In this document: positions 1 through 11,767 of the stretch, piece by piece | Layout: every line of letters begins with the position of its first letter | How positions within the stretch are numbered: position 1 is the first letter of the stretch | NCBI GenBank assembly: GCA_018814445.1 | Contig: JAHIZV010000149.1 | Coordinates: 1 to 48,071 of the forward strand | Length of the DNA stretch: 48,071 nucleotides | Direction of reading: 5' to 3' | Origin: Verrucomicrobiota bacterium | GTDB lineage: Bacteria > Verrucomicrobiota > Kiritimatiellia > JAHIZV01 | Program-made: the position numbers and the translations under genes | The notes under the pieces: generated by a model | Told to the model about the DNA's origin: nothing | The model's input: only the letters and a program-made list of their open reading frames with translations | Databases searched by the model: none

Positions 1-305
1 CGGCCGGTATGAGCGGTGGTATCGCCTATGTTTACGATGAAACGGGCCGCTTCGACAACAACTGCAATCTCGAAATGGTGGACTTGGAGCTCATGTCTGC
101 CCGCGAAGACATCGAAGAACTGCTCGCGCTGATAAAGAACCATCTCAAGTACACCGGAAGCCGCAAAGCAGCCTACATTCTGGACAATTGGGAACTCTGT
201 CTCCCTCAGTTCATCAAGGTAATTCCGATGGAATACAAACGGGTTCTCGGGCTGTTGAAAAAAGACGACGAGGCCACGGAAAGGGAGGAGGTCGTCAATG
301 AGTAG
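1..305 (+). CDS. gltB: Glutamate synthase large subunit, C-terminal end (5' truncated by window)
   Basis: In-frame AGMSGGIAYVYDE...; overlaps gltD start by 8 nt; gltBD order. Confidence 0.9.
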   Translation, partial: AGMSGGIAYVYDETGRFDNNCNLEMVDLELMSAREDIEELLALIKNHLKYTGSRKAAYILDNWELCLPQFIKVIPMEYKRVLGLLKKDDEATEREEVVNE

Positions 306-1740
306 AGAGCGCGGCTTCCTCGAGTTTCAGCGTAGGGATCACGTGTACCGCCCGGCTGAAGAGCGGGTCCACGATTACAAGGCCGTTGAACTCCGCCTTC
401 CCGATTCGGACTGTCATGAACAGGCCGCGCGGTGCATGAACTGCGGCATTCCTTTCTGCCAGGGCCCGACCGGCTGCCCGCTTGGAAACATCATCCCCGA
501 GTTTAACGAGCATGTGTACTACGGACGCTGGAAAGAGGCGACGGATATTCTCCTGGAGACGAACACGTTTCCTGAATTCACCGGCCGCATCTGCCCGGCG
601 CCCTGCGAGGGAGCATGCGTTCTGGGAATCAACAAGGATCCGGTGTCCATCTGCCAGATCGAACAGGCTATCGCGGAGAAGGGCTTCGAACGCGGGTATA
701 TCAAGCCTCGTCCGCCGGCGCATCGTTTTGACCAGCGGGTTGCCATCGTCGGCTCCGGCCCTGCCGGCCTCGCCGCTGCCGATGTCATCAACAGGGCCGG
801 CTATCACGTCATTGTGTTTGAGAACGAGAAATACCCCGGCGGACTGCTCCGCTACGGCATTCCTGATTTCAAACTGGAGAAATGGGTCATTGAGCGGCGA
901 ATCGCGTTGATGGAAAAAGAAGGCGTGCGATTTGAAACCGGTGTAAAGGTCGGAGCGGATATGTCTTACCGCTACCTTCAGAATCGGTTCGATGCGGTCA
1001 TTCTCACCGGGGGAGCTCAAATTCCCCGCGACCTGCCCGTCCCGGGGAGGGATCTCAACGGAATACACTTCGCCATGGACTTCCTGACTCAACAGAACAA
1101 ACGGGTCACGGGAGAATGCGAGTCCTTTGATGAAGAGATCAGCGCCAAAAATAAGCACGTCGTAGTCATCGGCGGCGGCGATACCGGTTCCGACTGCGTC
1201 GGCACGTCAAACCGCCAGGGAGCAAAGAGCATCCTCCAGATTGAAATCATGCCTGAACCTCCCCCCACCCGATCCGCACAGACGCCCTGGCCCAACTGGC
1301 CTGTCATGCGGCGCGATTCCAGCAGTCACAAGGAAGGCTGCAAACGCGATTGGAGCGTTAACACGACTGAATTTGTCGGGAAGAACGGCCAGGTGAAAGA
1401 ACTCAAGTGCGTTAAAGTCGAATGGCCCTTGCCCTCTCCGGGCGAACGCACCGGCCCGAGAGCAATCGAAGGTACTGAATTCACGCTGAAGGCTGATCTG
1501 GTCTTGCTGGCGATGGGTTTTGTCGGCCCGGGCGCAAGTGAGATCGCTGAGGAAATCGGTGTCGAGCGCGATCCCAGAGGATTCATAACCAAGGATGATA
1601 ACTGGATGACCAATATCCCCGGCGTCTTTGTCGCGGGCGATATGAACCGGGGACCCTCCCTCGTCGTTCATGCTCTCGCCAACGGCAGAGACACCGGCAA
1701 GAGCGTCGCGAAGTGGCTCAGCGCTCGAAGAAACAGTTGA
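298..1740 (+). CDS. gltD: Glutamate synthase small subunit (NADPH, FAD-dependent)
   Basis: 480 aa; Cys clusters CMNCGIPFCQ and GRICPAPCEGACVLG, GSGPAGLAAA dinucleotide-binding motif, GGGDTGSDC. Confidence 0.96.
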   Translation: MSRERGFLEFQRRDHVYRPAEERVHDYKAVELRLPDSDCHEQAARCMNCGIPFCQGPTGCPLGNIIPEFNEHVYYGRWKEATDILLETNTFPEFTGRICPAPCEGACVLGINKDPVSICQIEQAIAEKGFERGYIKPRPPAHRFDQRVAIVGSGPAGLAAADVINRAGYHVIVFENEKYPGGLLRYGIPDFKLEKWVIERRIALMEKEGVRFETGVKVGADMSYRYLQNRFDAVILTGGAQIPRDLPVPGRDLNGIHFAMDFLTQQNKRVTGECESFDEEISAKNKHVVVIGGGDTGSDCVGTSNRQGAKSILQIEIMPEPPPTRSAQTPWPNWPVMRRDSSSHKEGCKRDWSVNTTEFVGKNGQVKELKCVKVEWPLPSPGERTGPRAIEGTEFTLKADLVLLAMGFVGPGASEIAEEIGVERDPRGFITKDDNWMTNIPGVFVAGDMNRGPSLVVHALANGRDTGKSVAKWLSARRNS

Positions 1741-4309
1741 CCGTCTGTTCTCGGGCGTTCGCTACGAAGGCAACGGGCCGGCAGATATCCCCCATCTTCC
1801 TCACGTCAATGACCCGCACTACGTCTTTCCACCGCTCTGCGGATGGAACAATATCAGGCAGCACACTCGGGCTTTCCATGAAGAACGCCCGGTTGAGGTA
1901 GTTGTCGCCCTGATCAGGAAATAGAGCGAGGTACAACATATCCATTTCTACGAGTTCGTTTAGGAAGTGCGTTCCAAGAGAAACATCCGGCACCAGCGTT
2001 TCGTGCATCGCGACGATCTCACATAGTATGGACGTATGACTGATCTGCACGAAGTTGACCGGGACACCGAGCTGGGGCGTGCTCGTGCCCCATCGGCCGG
2101 GACCGAGGAGCATCGTCGTTTGAGAGCCTTCGACGGCATTGATTTCCCCAAGCAGATTCGCCACCTCGTAGCGATCACCAGCCGGAAGTTTTCCATATTC
2201 CTCTGGAACAACATATACGAACCGGTCGACCACCGAATATCTGCTGTGACCGACCACGGCCCCGTGCGCCGAGATAATCCGGTCTTTCCTGGGTGCCTCA
2301 ATTTTCGGGAGCTCGGTGGAATCTGTACCGTGAATCTGCAGCGGTCTGCACTGCACGATGTTAATCCTGTACGCCTCCTCGCTGATGAAATTGGCTGTGA
2401 ACTCGATATCCACAGGATGATCGTAGCCGGTTGATATATCGCGCAGTATTTCACGCATGTCTTCCACGAACTTCGTATCCTTCAGCAACCGGTCAAACGT
2501 CAGCACTCTGTATCCCCCGCGTTGATCGCCCCGCTGAGTTTCTACCGAAGTGAACAAATCCAACGGCACGGCTTTCGACGCCTCGGACAGCAGCTTCTGG
2601 AAGTCACCGGTGACCAGTTGGTTCGCGCTAAGCGCCAGATAATCCACCTTGCGCTGTGCATACTGGACTATTTCGTCGAAGTTCGTTTCGGGTCGCTTTT
2701 CCGGGACATTCAGGGCGACGACCCGTGTGTAGTCATCGTCCGATCGATCAACGGCGCGAGTTCCGAGGCCGTATACGAGGCGGATGACCCCGGCTTCAGG
2801 ATCAATCTCCTTGCTCCAGACATAGGGATTGAAAGAGAAACCGACACCGGCCATTTGCGGATAGAAGCTGTCGCCGTATGCTTCGCCGGACACGCGCATG
2901 ATCAGCAGCGACATCTGTTCGTCCCGGTCCAGAATACCTTTCTGCGCACGGTATCGGAGGGCGCTCTCACTCATACTGCTCGCGTAGATCGTCTTGATCG
3001 CCGACACGAAGTCTTCCATGCGGCGGTGTCTCGGTCCCTGGTTAACGCAGAATACGCTCTGGTACTTACCCGCAAAAGCGTTGCCGAAGTTGTCTTCCAA
3101 CAGGGAACTGGAACGCACGATAAACGATGACTGCCCGTAGTAATCCAGCACCTCTTCGAGCTGCCGAATAATGTAGTCGGGAAACGTTCCGGTCAGGATC
3201 CTTCTCCGCGCCTTCTCCGCGCCTTCAAGAAAGGTTGCCGGATCACGTTGTTTCTGCCTGTCAAACCACAACCCGTTCGTCACGAGAAACGTGTAGAACA
3301 CGTCTGACCCTATGAAGAAGGAGTCGTGTGCTTCCAGTAGAGAAGCCAGCCTTTCGTTTCGCTTGAGAATTGCCCTGGCCAGAAGCATTCCGACGGCCTT
3401 TCCGCCGATCAGTCCCGTTCCGATCAACCTCTTCTTGATTTCCAGAATGTCCTCGAGCTTCATGAACTTCGAGATAAGCCTCAACATGCTCTCATCCCGC
3501 GACACGACCATCTGCGCAAGTCTTTCAAAGTGATCGCGGACATCTTCCGAACTGCAATCCGGACATATTCTTCCGGATACGCGCTGCTCGGCCTCGTTGA
3601 ACGCACTCTCCCAGAATCCGAGAGACCGGTCAGAGTCGAGGCCGGACCACTGTGAAGACGTCAGAATCTCTGCGATTATCGCGCTGGAAGTAACAGGCAC
3701 GAAATCATCACCCCGCCACGCATGCAGCATGTTCATAGTCGGCGAGTACCTCTGCTGCACTTTGATGGGGCGCACGTACAGAATGTCCTTGTGACTGTAC
3801 GTATCCAGAAAGAGCTGTGTTGTGTTGGAGATCGGACCCAACGCATTCGGCGTGTGAAGATTCCGATAAAGAGCGAAGTACGTCACCGTCTCCAGATCGA
3901 AAAGATAAGGACACGTGAGCATGAAGAAGTTCCCAAGCATTTGGTCCGAACGCCATTCGACGGCCAGACCCGAAAGGCAGTCGAACACGTAGAACGCGCC
4001 CCAACCGGCCTCCGCAATGACGCCGTGAACCTGCGCCACAAACGTTTCGAAACCATCTTTGGGATTGATGTGGTGAATAGCCGCACCGAAATCGTCCGCA
4101 AGAAGTTGCTCGTGGTCGGCAAAGCGAAAGTAGATGAGTTTCTTCTCCGCTCTCAGAGCAGCTTCGCAATATGGCGTGACAAAAGCCCGGTAGTCATCGA
4201 TGGAATCGATCTGCCAGACTATGTTGTCCCCCGCAAGTATCCCCCTCAATGCCGCGTCCAGCCCCTTGAGCCCCGTACTCAGTCCTTGAGTTGATACAGC
4301 CATCATCAA
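1718..4309 (-). CDS. PEP/pyruvate-binding (PPDK N-terminal-like) domain protein with KaiC/RecA-like N-terminal region
   Basis: 863 aa; N-term LSTGLKGLDAALRGILAGDNIVWQ resembles KaiC-type start; GGKAVGMLLA...FIVRSSSLLEDNFGNAFAGKYQS typical of PPDK_N. Confidence 0.8.
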   Translation of the reverse strand: MMMAVSTQGLSTGLKGLDAALRGILAGDNIVWQIDSIDDYRAFVTPYCEAALRAEKKLIYFRFADHEQLLADDFGAAIHHINPKDGFETFVAQVHGVIAEAGWGAFYVFDCLSGLAVEWRSDQMLGNFFMLTCPYLFDLETVTYFALYRNLHTPNALGPISNTTQLFLDTYSHKDILYVRPIKVQQRYSPTMNMLHAWRGDDFVPVTSSAIIAEILTSSQWSGLDSDRSLGFWESAFNEAEQRVSGRICPDCSSEDVRDHFERLAQMVVSRDESMLRLISKFMKLEDILEIKKRLIGTGLIGGKAVGMLLARAILKRNERLASLLEAHDSFFIGSDVFYTFLVTNGLWFDRQKQRDPATFLEGAEKARRRILTGTFPDYIIRQLEEVLDYYGQSSFIVRSSSLLEDNFGNAFAGKYQSVFCVNQGPRHRRMEDFVSAIKTIYASSMSESALRYRAQKGILDRDEQMSLLIMRVSGEAYGDSFYPQMAGVGFSFNPYVWSKEIDPEAGVIRLVYGLGTRAVDRSDDDYTRVVALNVPEKRPETNFDEIVQYAQRKVDYLALSANQLVTGDFQKLLSEASKAVPLDLFTSVETQRGDQRGGYRVLTFDRLLKDTKFVEDMREILRDISTGYDHPVDIEFTANFISEEAYRINIVQCRPLQIHGTDSTELPKIEAPRKDRIISAHGAVVGHSRYSVVDRFVYVVPEEYGKLPAGDRYEVANLLGEINAVEGSQTTMLLGPGRWGTSTPQLGVPVNFVQISHTSILCEIVAMHETLVPDVSLGTHFLNELVEMDMLYLALFPDQGDNYLNRAFFMESPSVLPDIVPSAERWKDVVRVIDVRKMGDICRPVAFVANAREQTVNCFFER

Positions 4310-4481
4310 TCCCCTCTCTATTCACGTTCAGCATACTCGCGCGCGACCAACCGGGCAACGGAGTATTAGGGTTTCAGGTTTCATTCAGACGATACCGGGA
4401 TCTTACACTTCTTCCACTAAGCGTTGGGCGTTCGTTGTTGATAATTGAGATGTCTCCCATCCACCATGCTCCCAAAAGAAA

Positions 4482-4512
4482 GGGCGACGCCCACCTGCGG
4501 CGGGCGCCACCC
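4482..4512 (-). terminator. Rho-independent terminator of gdhA
   Basis: GC-rich hairpin GGGCGACGCCCACCTGCGGCGGGCGCCACCC followed on the minus strand by a T-rich tract (AAAAGAAA on plus). Confidence 0.65.
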
Positions 4513-4542
4513 AGTTCATCAAGCCTCACAAAGGAAGGTTAA

Positions 4543-5892
<1,350 letters not shown>

Positions 5893-5930
5893 CTATTCAG
5901 TGCTGTTGCAGAACCCCATCATTAACATAT

Positions 5931-5945
5931 AACGGCAAAACCGTT
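5931..5945. promoter_or_regulatory. Candidate operator half of gdhA/nrpR intergenic region (AACGG-N5-CCGTT)
   Basis: Perfect 5-bp inverted repeat, ~50 bp upstream of the gdhA start. Confidence 0.45.
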
Positions 5946-6015
5946 ACCGCTATGCTATCGAGAAGAATGCTACCGTAAACCATGGGTGACGACTTCTATC
6001 GGAATATTTGCTTTG

Positions 6016-6041
6016 TATATACGGTTATATTGCCGTATATA
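6016..6041. promoter_or_regulatory. Candidate NrpR operator: TATATACGG-N8-CCGTATATA
   Basis: Perfect 9-bp inverted repeat in the divergent gdhA/nrpR-like intergenic region; ACGG/CCGT half-sites recur nearby. Confidence 0.6.
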
Positions 6042-6134
6042 TCTCCCGTCCTTCAGTCCTATACAATGACAACTGACCATGACCTGACAGTTCTATACGG
6101 CAAAGAAGAGCGGTAATGCCGTCCGGAGATATCA

Positions 6135-7136
6135 GTGGAAACACGCGCCGAGACCAGCAAACTCGCCATACTCAAGGTTCTGGCGTCCGAAACGGGTGCT
6201 GCCGGTGCCGCCCGCATTCGCGACCGTCTGCTTATGATGGGTATTCACCTTCAGCCGCGAACGATCCGCCACTATCTCCTTCAGTTGGATCGTGAGGGGC
6301 TCACCCATTGCGTGAGCAGGAGAAGCGGACGCGTAATTACCGAACTGGGGCGCAACGAGTTGTCAGGGTCGCATATAATCGAGCGCGTGGGTTTCGTGGC
6401 AGCACGCATCGACAATCTGAGCTACCAGATGTCCTTTGACTCTGAGAGTAACCGTGGAAGCGTCATCACTAATGTGGCGTTCATTAACAGCGCGCAGTTA
6501 TCGCGAGCTCTGGAGAGCATGCGACTTGTCTTTGCCAGAAACCTTGCGGTCGGGAATCGTCTGGCTGTTGCGCGTCCGAACGAAACGCTGGGAGGAATGC
6601 GGGTGCCGGAAGGAAGAACTGCGCTTGGCACGGTCTGCAGCGTTACGGTCAACGGCATTCTCCTTTCGAAAGGAATACCGGTCACCTCTCGGTTTGGCGG
6701 GCTTCTTGAGATCCGTGATGGCGCCCCCGTGCGCTTTGTCCATCTGGTGGACTACAGAGGAACAACGACCGATCCGCTCCTGATCTTCATCAAAGCGGGC
6801 ATGACTCGCGTGCGAGACTGTTCCCGACTGGGCTCCGGCCTCATCGGCGCCAGTTTCAGGGAAATCCCGTCGGCGGCAGCCGAAGAAGTGAGACGCCTTG
6901 AAAGAGAAATCAGAAAGTGCGGTCTGAGAGGCGTTCTGGCGATCGGATCTCCAAGTCAGCCATTGCTTGAGATCCCCGTGACTGAAGGTCATACGGGTAT
7001 GATCGTAACCGGCGGGCTGAATCCGATTGCCGCGCTGCATGAAACGGGTTCAATGCCTGAGATACGCCCCATGGCAGCGCTCGAGGATTTTGGAAGATAC
7101 CAACCCATCGAGACAATACGTCAGCAATACCGATAG
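6135..7136 (+). CDS. NrpR-like transcriptional repressor (winged helix + DUF128/NrpR regulatory domain)
   Basis: 333 aa; N-term wHTH, then GVLAIGSPSQPLLEIPVTEGHTGMIVTGGLNPIAALHETG typical of NrpR domains; divergent from gdhA. Confidence 0.85.
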   Translation: METRAETSKLAILKVLASETGAAGAARIRDRLLMMGIHLQPRTIRHYLLQLDREGLTHCVSRRSGRVITELGRNELSGSHIIERVGFVAARIDNLSYQMSFDSESNRGSVITNVAFINSAQLSRALESMRLVFARNLAVGNRLAVARPNETLGGMRVPEGRTALGTVCSVTVNGILLSKGIPVTSRFGGLLEIRDGAPVRFVHLVDYRGTTTDPLLIFIKAGMTRVRDCSRLGSGLIGASFREIPSAAAEEVRRLEREIRKCGLRGVLAIGSPSQPLLEIPVTEGHTGMIVTGGLNPIAALHETGSMPEIRPMAALEDFGRYQPIETIRQQYR

Positions 7137-7143
7137 CGTCGCG

Positions 7144-7791
7144 TCACGGCTGATGCGTGAAGGCGGAAAGAACGTCAGCAAGAGAATCGAGAACAGGAAC
7201 ACCGCACGTCGAGAGCTTGTCCCTGGAGTGGTTTCCTGCCGGAATGAGCCAGCATTCACAGCCTATCTCCTCGGCCACTTCGTGATCATGAACGGTGTCC
7301 CCTATTAGCAGCACCCGGGCAGGATCCACTCCGAGTTCCTCGATCCAGGCCCTCCCTATTTCGATCTTTCCAATCGCATAGTGGTCGGTCTGACCAAGAA
7401 CGTTGATGAACATATTCCGAATCCCAAAATGGCGAAGCAACTCGTCAAGGGTTTGCTGTTTGTAGGCCGACAACACGGACTGGCTGATCCCCTGCCCCCG
7501 AATGGCCTTGAGAACGTCCAATGCGTGATTCTGAAGGCAGGCTTCGAGCCGGCGACGCTCGTAGTCATCTATGAACTCTGTTCCCAGCACCTCGAACGAT
7601 TCCCTGCTGAAGTCGAAACCGACCTTGCGGTAGTACTCGATCACCGGAAAATCGAATATCTCCTGGTATTTTTCCGCTGTCAGAGGCTCCATATTCCTCC
7701 GGCGCAAGAGGCCATTCATGACGTCCAGACAAAGCCACGCGTCATTGAACAGAGTTCCGTTCCAATCCCATATTACGTGCAGGTATCTCAT
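7144..7791 (-). CDS. HAD-superfamily hydrolase (phosphoglycolate phosphatase-like)
   Basis: MRYLHVIWDWNGTLFND (DxDGT-like motif I), LIGDTVHDHEVA; start chosen at internal ATG 7791. Confidence 0.88.
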   Translation of the reverse strand: MRYLHVIWDWNGTLFNDAWLCLDVMNGLLRRRNMEPLTAEKYQEIFDFPVIEYYRKVGFDFSRESFEVLGTEFIDDYERRRLEACLQNHALDVLKAIRGQGISQSVLSAYKQQTLDELLRHFGIRNMFINVLGQTDHYAIGKIEIGRAWIEELGVDPARVLLIGDTVHDHEVAEEIGCECWLIPAGNHSRDKLSTCGVPVLDSLADVLSAFTHQP

Positions 7792-7897
7792 AGCGCTTGT
7801 AAACCTTCGTGCAAACAAATCGCCCACAGCATACAGGGCCAAGATCAAAGGGCATAATGAAAAGTTGTAATCCTCCCGCGGATCATAAAAATGGAAT

Positions 7898-9862
7898 GTG
7901 GTTGGGAGAGCGTTGGCGGAGATGACGGACTCAAAGAAACAGAAGAATGGTGTGGACGCCGATAACCTTCTTCGCGAGAGCGAGGAGAAGTACAGAACTC
8001 TCGTGGAATCGTCACCCTTCGGCGTTCTTGTCATACAGGATGGCTGTGTCGTCTTCACCAATCAGGCTCTTGCACACATGATCGGCGTGAAGAACCCCGC
8101 TGACTATGTCGGAGGTGATGCCCTGGTTTTCGTGCCTGAGAACGAGAAACCGCGCCTGCGCGCGTTTATGGAGGCGCGAGTCGCGGGGGAAAGAGATGTG
8201 CCCACTCACTATGAATCGCGGCTCATGCGCGTCGACGGCTCCGAGTTCCCCGTGGAAATATCCACGGCGGTAATCACAATGAAGGGCCGGCCTGCCATTC
8301 AAGTGATTGTGAGCGATATGACGGATCGCGTCAGGGCTGAACAGTCGGAGCGGGAGGCCAGAAACTATCTGCAGACGATCGTGGAAACGTCACACGATGG
8401 AATTCTTGTTCTGGATAGTCTGGGTCACTTCGAATTCGCAAATGGCGCGTGTATCACCATCTTCGGCTGGCCGGAGAAAGAGATCATAGGCGAGCATTTC
8501 ATTAAGGTGATAGCACCGGATCATCACGATTTCATCATGGCGCGATGGGATGAAGCTCAACGCGGGCAGGGAGGATCCTATGAGGTCGATATCGTCACGA
8601 AGGAGAATGAAAGGCGTCATCTGCTGGTCAGCCACAGGCATATGGAAGTCTCGGGCAAACGCAAATACTGCGTCTTTGTGAAGGATGTTTCTGATAGGAA
8701 GCGAATGGAGGAGGAAGTGCGCCTCGCCCAGAAGATGCAGGCTGTCGGACAGCTTGCGGGTGGAATCGCCCACGATTTCAATAACCTTCTTACCGCCGTA
8801 ATGGGCTTCGGTCAGATCGCCTCAAAGAATATCGATGCGGAGAACCCGGTACAGGAGGATCTTGCGGAGATTCTGCTCGCTGCGGGAAGGGCGGAACAAC
8901 TCACAGGCCAGTTGCTTGCGCTCGGGCGGAGACAGACAATGACGGTTGGACCCATTGACGTAAATGAAGTGATTCTCAATATGGATAAGCTTCTCCAGCA
9001 AGCCGTCGGAGGGAATGTAGAACTCGTCATCGAATTCGGTGAGGACGTATGGGCGGTGGAAGCGGATCCCGGCTATCTTGAGCAGGTGCTGCTTAATCTG
9101 GCAGTCAACGCCCGCGACGCGATGCCGGAAGGCGGGACTCTTTCCGTCACTGTCGGCAACCTATCGATTGCTGCCGATGATCACGTCCTCCCTCAACAGG
9201 ATCTCAAGCCCGGAGACTATGTCCGCCTGTTGGTCGAGGATACCGGCCAGGGAATGTCGAACTCCGTCGCTGAACGCATTTTTGAGCCGTTCTTCACGAC
9301 AAAAGACGAAGGTGAGGGCTCGGGCCTCGGACTGAGTACCGCGTATGGAATAATCCGACAGTTTGGAGGCCATATCACGGTCCAGACAGAACCCGGAGTC
9401 GGTTCCATCTTCTCGATCCTCCTGCCGCGCTCTCTGAAACCCGTTGACTATGTCCAACAGATCGAAAGCAGCGCGGACATAAAGGGGGGTGAGGAGACGC
9501 TTCTGATCGTTGACGATGATCGGTTTGTGAGGGTGGTGACAACGCGGATGCTGAAAGCCCTCGGCTACACGGTACTCGAGGCGCCGAACGGCATAGAAGC
9601 CCTCGAGGTCGCAACAACATACGATGGTAGAATCGACCTTGTTTTGACGGACGTCTTAATGCCGCTGATGGCAGGGCCGGAGCTTATTGATAACCTTGAG
9701 AGGGTCATCACCGGCTTCAAGACGCTGTACATGTCGGGCTTTAACGACCGACAGCGCGAGTTCAAGAACGAGAAACCTGTCCGGCTTCTCCGAAAACCAT
9801 TCAAGCTGGCCCAACTCGCCGGAGCGGTCCGCGATGCCCTGGACGACCAGAAACAGGAGTGA
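7898..9862 (+). CDS. Hybrid sensor histidine kinase: PAS-PAS-HisKA-HATPase_c-REC
   Basis: 654 aa; two PAS domains, [19 protein letters not shown]-box, [13 protein letters not shown]-box, C-terminal [11 protein letters not shown] receiver; true start may be 7922. Confidence 0.93.
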   Translation: MVGRALAEMTDSKKQKNGVDADNLLRESEEKYRTLVESSPFGVLVIQDGCVVFTNQALAHMIGVKNPADYVGGDALVFVPENEKPRLRAFMEARVAGERDVPTHYESRLMRVDGSEFPVEISTAVITMKGRPAIQVIVSDMTDRVRAEQSEREARNYLQTIVETSHDGILVLDSLGHFEFANGACITIFGWPEKEIIGEHFIKVIAPDHHDFIMARWDEAQRGQGGSYEVDIVTKENERRHLLVSHRHMEVSGKRKYCVFVKDVSDRKRMEEEVRLAQKMQAVGQLAGGIAHDFNNLLTAVMGFGQIASKNIDAENPVQEDLAEILLAAGRAEQLTGQLLALGRRQTMTVGPIDVNEVILNMDKLLQQAVGGNVELVIEFGEDVWAVEADPGYLEQVLLNLAVNARDAMPEGGTLSVTVGNLSIAADDHVLPQQDLKPGDYVRLLVEDTGQGMSNSVAERIFEPFFTTKDEGEGSGLGLSTAYGIIRQFGGHITVQTEPGVGSIFSILLPRSLKPVDYVQQIESSADIKGGEETLLIVDDDRFVRVVTTRMLKALGYTVLEAPNGIEALEVATTYDGRIDLVLTDVLMPLMAGPELIDNLERVITGFKTLYMSGFNDRQREFKNEKPVRLLRKPFKLAQLAGAVRDALDDQKQE

Positions 9863-10541
9863 CGGAGGCGAGACTCTCGCACAGCACGCGTGTGACTTCT
9901 TCTCCCTGCCTTCCGCAGACAACTTCTCTTCTCACTTCCAGCTCCAAACCAATGTACCTGTTCGCAGGGAAACGCCGCCTCAGATAGGTGGTAAAACCTT
10001 CGCACACTCCTCTATATGGATAGTTTCTGCGACAGACATATTCCGGCGTCACGACCGCGAGATATCTCTGCCAGGCACGCGCAAGCTGCCGTTCGGATGA
10101 CCTTGAGGGATCGTAGAGCAGGCCGATGTCCGTCCTGCGTCGGACACCATGAAGAACCGAAGCAAAGGTGTGCACCGACACATGCACAACGTGTCTGCCC
10201 GCAAGAATGTGACTGTGTATGCCCCGCTCCACTTCACTGCGGTACGGGAGATAGAAGTCCCGAAGCAGAACGTCCTGTTGACTGCGTGATAAATCACGAC
10301 CAATAAAACTCAGGATGGTTTGTCTTCTATTGCGGTTTAGATCGACCAGCAGTCGCGTGATCTCACTGGTAAACAGGGCGGCGGAAGTACGAGCAGCCAT
10401 GGCCCGCGCGAGTTCCAGCGCGCCGCGGTCGAAACCGCGATGGGAATTCAGCATTCGGCTCTTCCCTCTAAATAGAGCCGAGTACTCGTTGGGCACGCGG
10501 TTCCCGCCGTGCTCACACGTTATGATCAGGACCGTGTTCAT
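9801..10541 (-). CDS. N-formylglutamate amidohydrolase-like protein
   Basis: 246 aa; ITCEHGGNRVPNEY, HRGFDRGALELA, DLNRNRRQ, VHTFASVLHG; starts with 4-nt overlap of the upstream ligase; 3' end overlaps the kinase gene by 62 bp. Confidence 0.82.
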   Translation of the reverse strand: MNTVLIITCEHGGNRVPNEYSALFRGKSRMLNSHRGFDRGALELARAMAARTSAALFTSEITRLLVDLNRNRRQTILSFIGRDLSRSQQDVLLRDFYLPYRSEVERGIHSHILAGRHVVHVSVHTFASVLHGVRRRTDIGLLYDPSRSSERQLARAWQRYLAVVTPEYVCRRNYPYRGVCEGFTTYLRRRFPANRYIGLELEVRREVVCGRQGEEVTRVLCESLASVTPVSGRPGHRGPLRRVGPA

Positions 10542-11767
10542 ACACGAAATTGCCGGTCTTCAGAAAGGCAAGTGCACAGATCTCTGTAGGCGTCCACCAG
10601 GGCATCACGCGATGGCGACGTCCCCGCGGCCCTTAGGAGCCGGCTTGACAAGGTTCCTTCGTCAAGGATGGTGCGGAGAATATCCGCGTCCTGTGCAGAG
10701 GGGGAGTCCAGACCATCAACAAGATGCCTCCACAGTTCATTCGCGCCGACAGCGGAATTTCGCTCAAAACCCCACATCCTCAGGTAGTCGACACTGTCAA
10801 TAACAGTCGATTCTCCTTCTTGAATGCATTTCAGCATGATCTGACGCAACGGCTCTACAGGCCACGCGCACTGATCCTCAAACGAACACCATTTCTCCTG
10901 CGTCATTCTTCTGAGGAGTTCGACAACCGTCCGCGCGAGAGCTATGTCAGCCGAAGGACATTCCTGAGTGTCCATTACACGGATCTCAATGGTGTCTCGC
11001 TCGAATCGGGGAATCGCGCCACGGGCATTGAGCCATTCATATTGCAGTATGCCCTTGGCATCGTGCGGCGCGATATCGTGGTAGAGGCGCTGGAGAATCT
11101 CCCGCTCATATTCGGTGCTCGTGAAAATAGGCTCGGGTATCACCATACCCGAAATAGAAGGAATCTTTCGGGCATTTACGCGATACGCTTCCATGCGGCT
11201 GTCGGCCAGCCCGGTAGCCGCTCCGCCCAGAAACGGGGAAGAGGCACACAGTGCGGGCAGTATTGGAAGAAGAAGCCGAATCGCGGCGTGCAGACGACCG
11301 AACTGCTCGTCCCCATCGAACGGAAGGTTGATGTGCATGGACTGCAAATTGGTCCATCCGTGGGTTCTGCATCCGAAAATCCGGTCAAACGAACTGTATA
11401 TTTCGTCAGGATCGTGCTGCCAGATTCTTGCATCCTTTTCCGGATCCATCCAGGGATGCGCACCTCCCGGCATGAGCATTTGCCGCTCCGCCTCCAGAGC
11501 CCCATTAAGCCGCCCCACTCCCTCCCTGAACCATTTCTCCACATCCAGAAGAGAAACGACAGGTTTGGCGACTTTCAGTTCCACCACATGGGACACGAGC
11601 TCGTTGGAAACGGTGAGCGGACCAAAATCCGCCTCATCCGCGGGCCCTCCTGCAAGTGAAGATATCAGCCTGTCCGCAGAAGAAACGACGTCCAGTGACT
11701 CCGCATCAACGATCATGTACTCGATCTCAACACCGACCACTTCAAAAAGTGAATAGTGCCGTTTCAT
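10538..11767 (-). CDS. GCS2-family carboxylate-amine/glutamate-cysteine ligase-like protein
   Basis: VVGVEIEYMIVD, NLQSMHINLPFDGDEQFGRLHAAIRLLLPILPALCASSP; start ATG overlaps the RimK-like stop (TGATG). Confidence 0.82.
   Translation of the reverse strand: MKRHYSLFEVVGVEIEYMIVDAESLDVVSSADRLISSLAGGPADEADFGPLTVSNELVSHVVELKVAKPVVSLLDVEKWFREGVGRLNGALEAERQMLMPGGAHPWMDPEKDARIWQHDPDEIYSSFDRIFGCRTHGWTNLQSMHINLPFDGDEQFGRLHAAIRLLLPILPALCASSPFLGGAATGLADSRMEAYRVNARKIPSISGMVIPEPIFTSTEYEREILQRLYHDIAPHDAKGILQYEWLNARGAIPRFERDTIEIRVMDTQECPSADIALARTVVELLRRMTQEKWCSFEDQCAWPVEPLRQIMLKCIQEGESTVIDSVDYLRMWGFERNSAVGANELWRHLVDGLDSPSAQDADILRTILDEGTLSSRLLRAAGTSPSRDALVDAYRDLCTCLSEDRQFRV

Noticed and set aside
295-1158. 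287-aa minus-strand ORF
   Set aside because: Fully antisense to gltD; explained by codon bias
7144-8061. 305-aa start for the HAD phosphatase
   Set aside because: The extra N-terminus overlaps the divergent kinase start; MRYLHVIWDWNGT at 7791 is the family-like start
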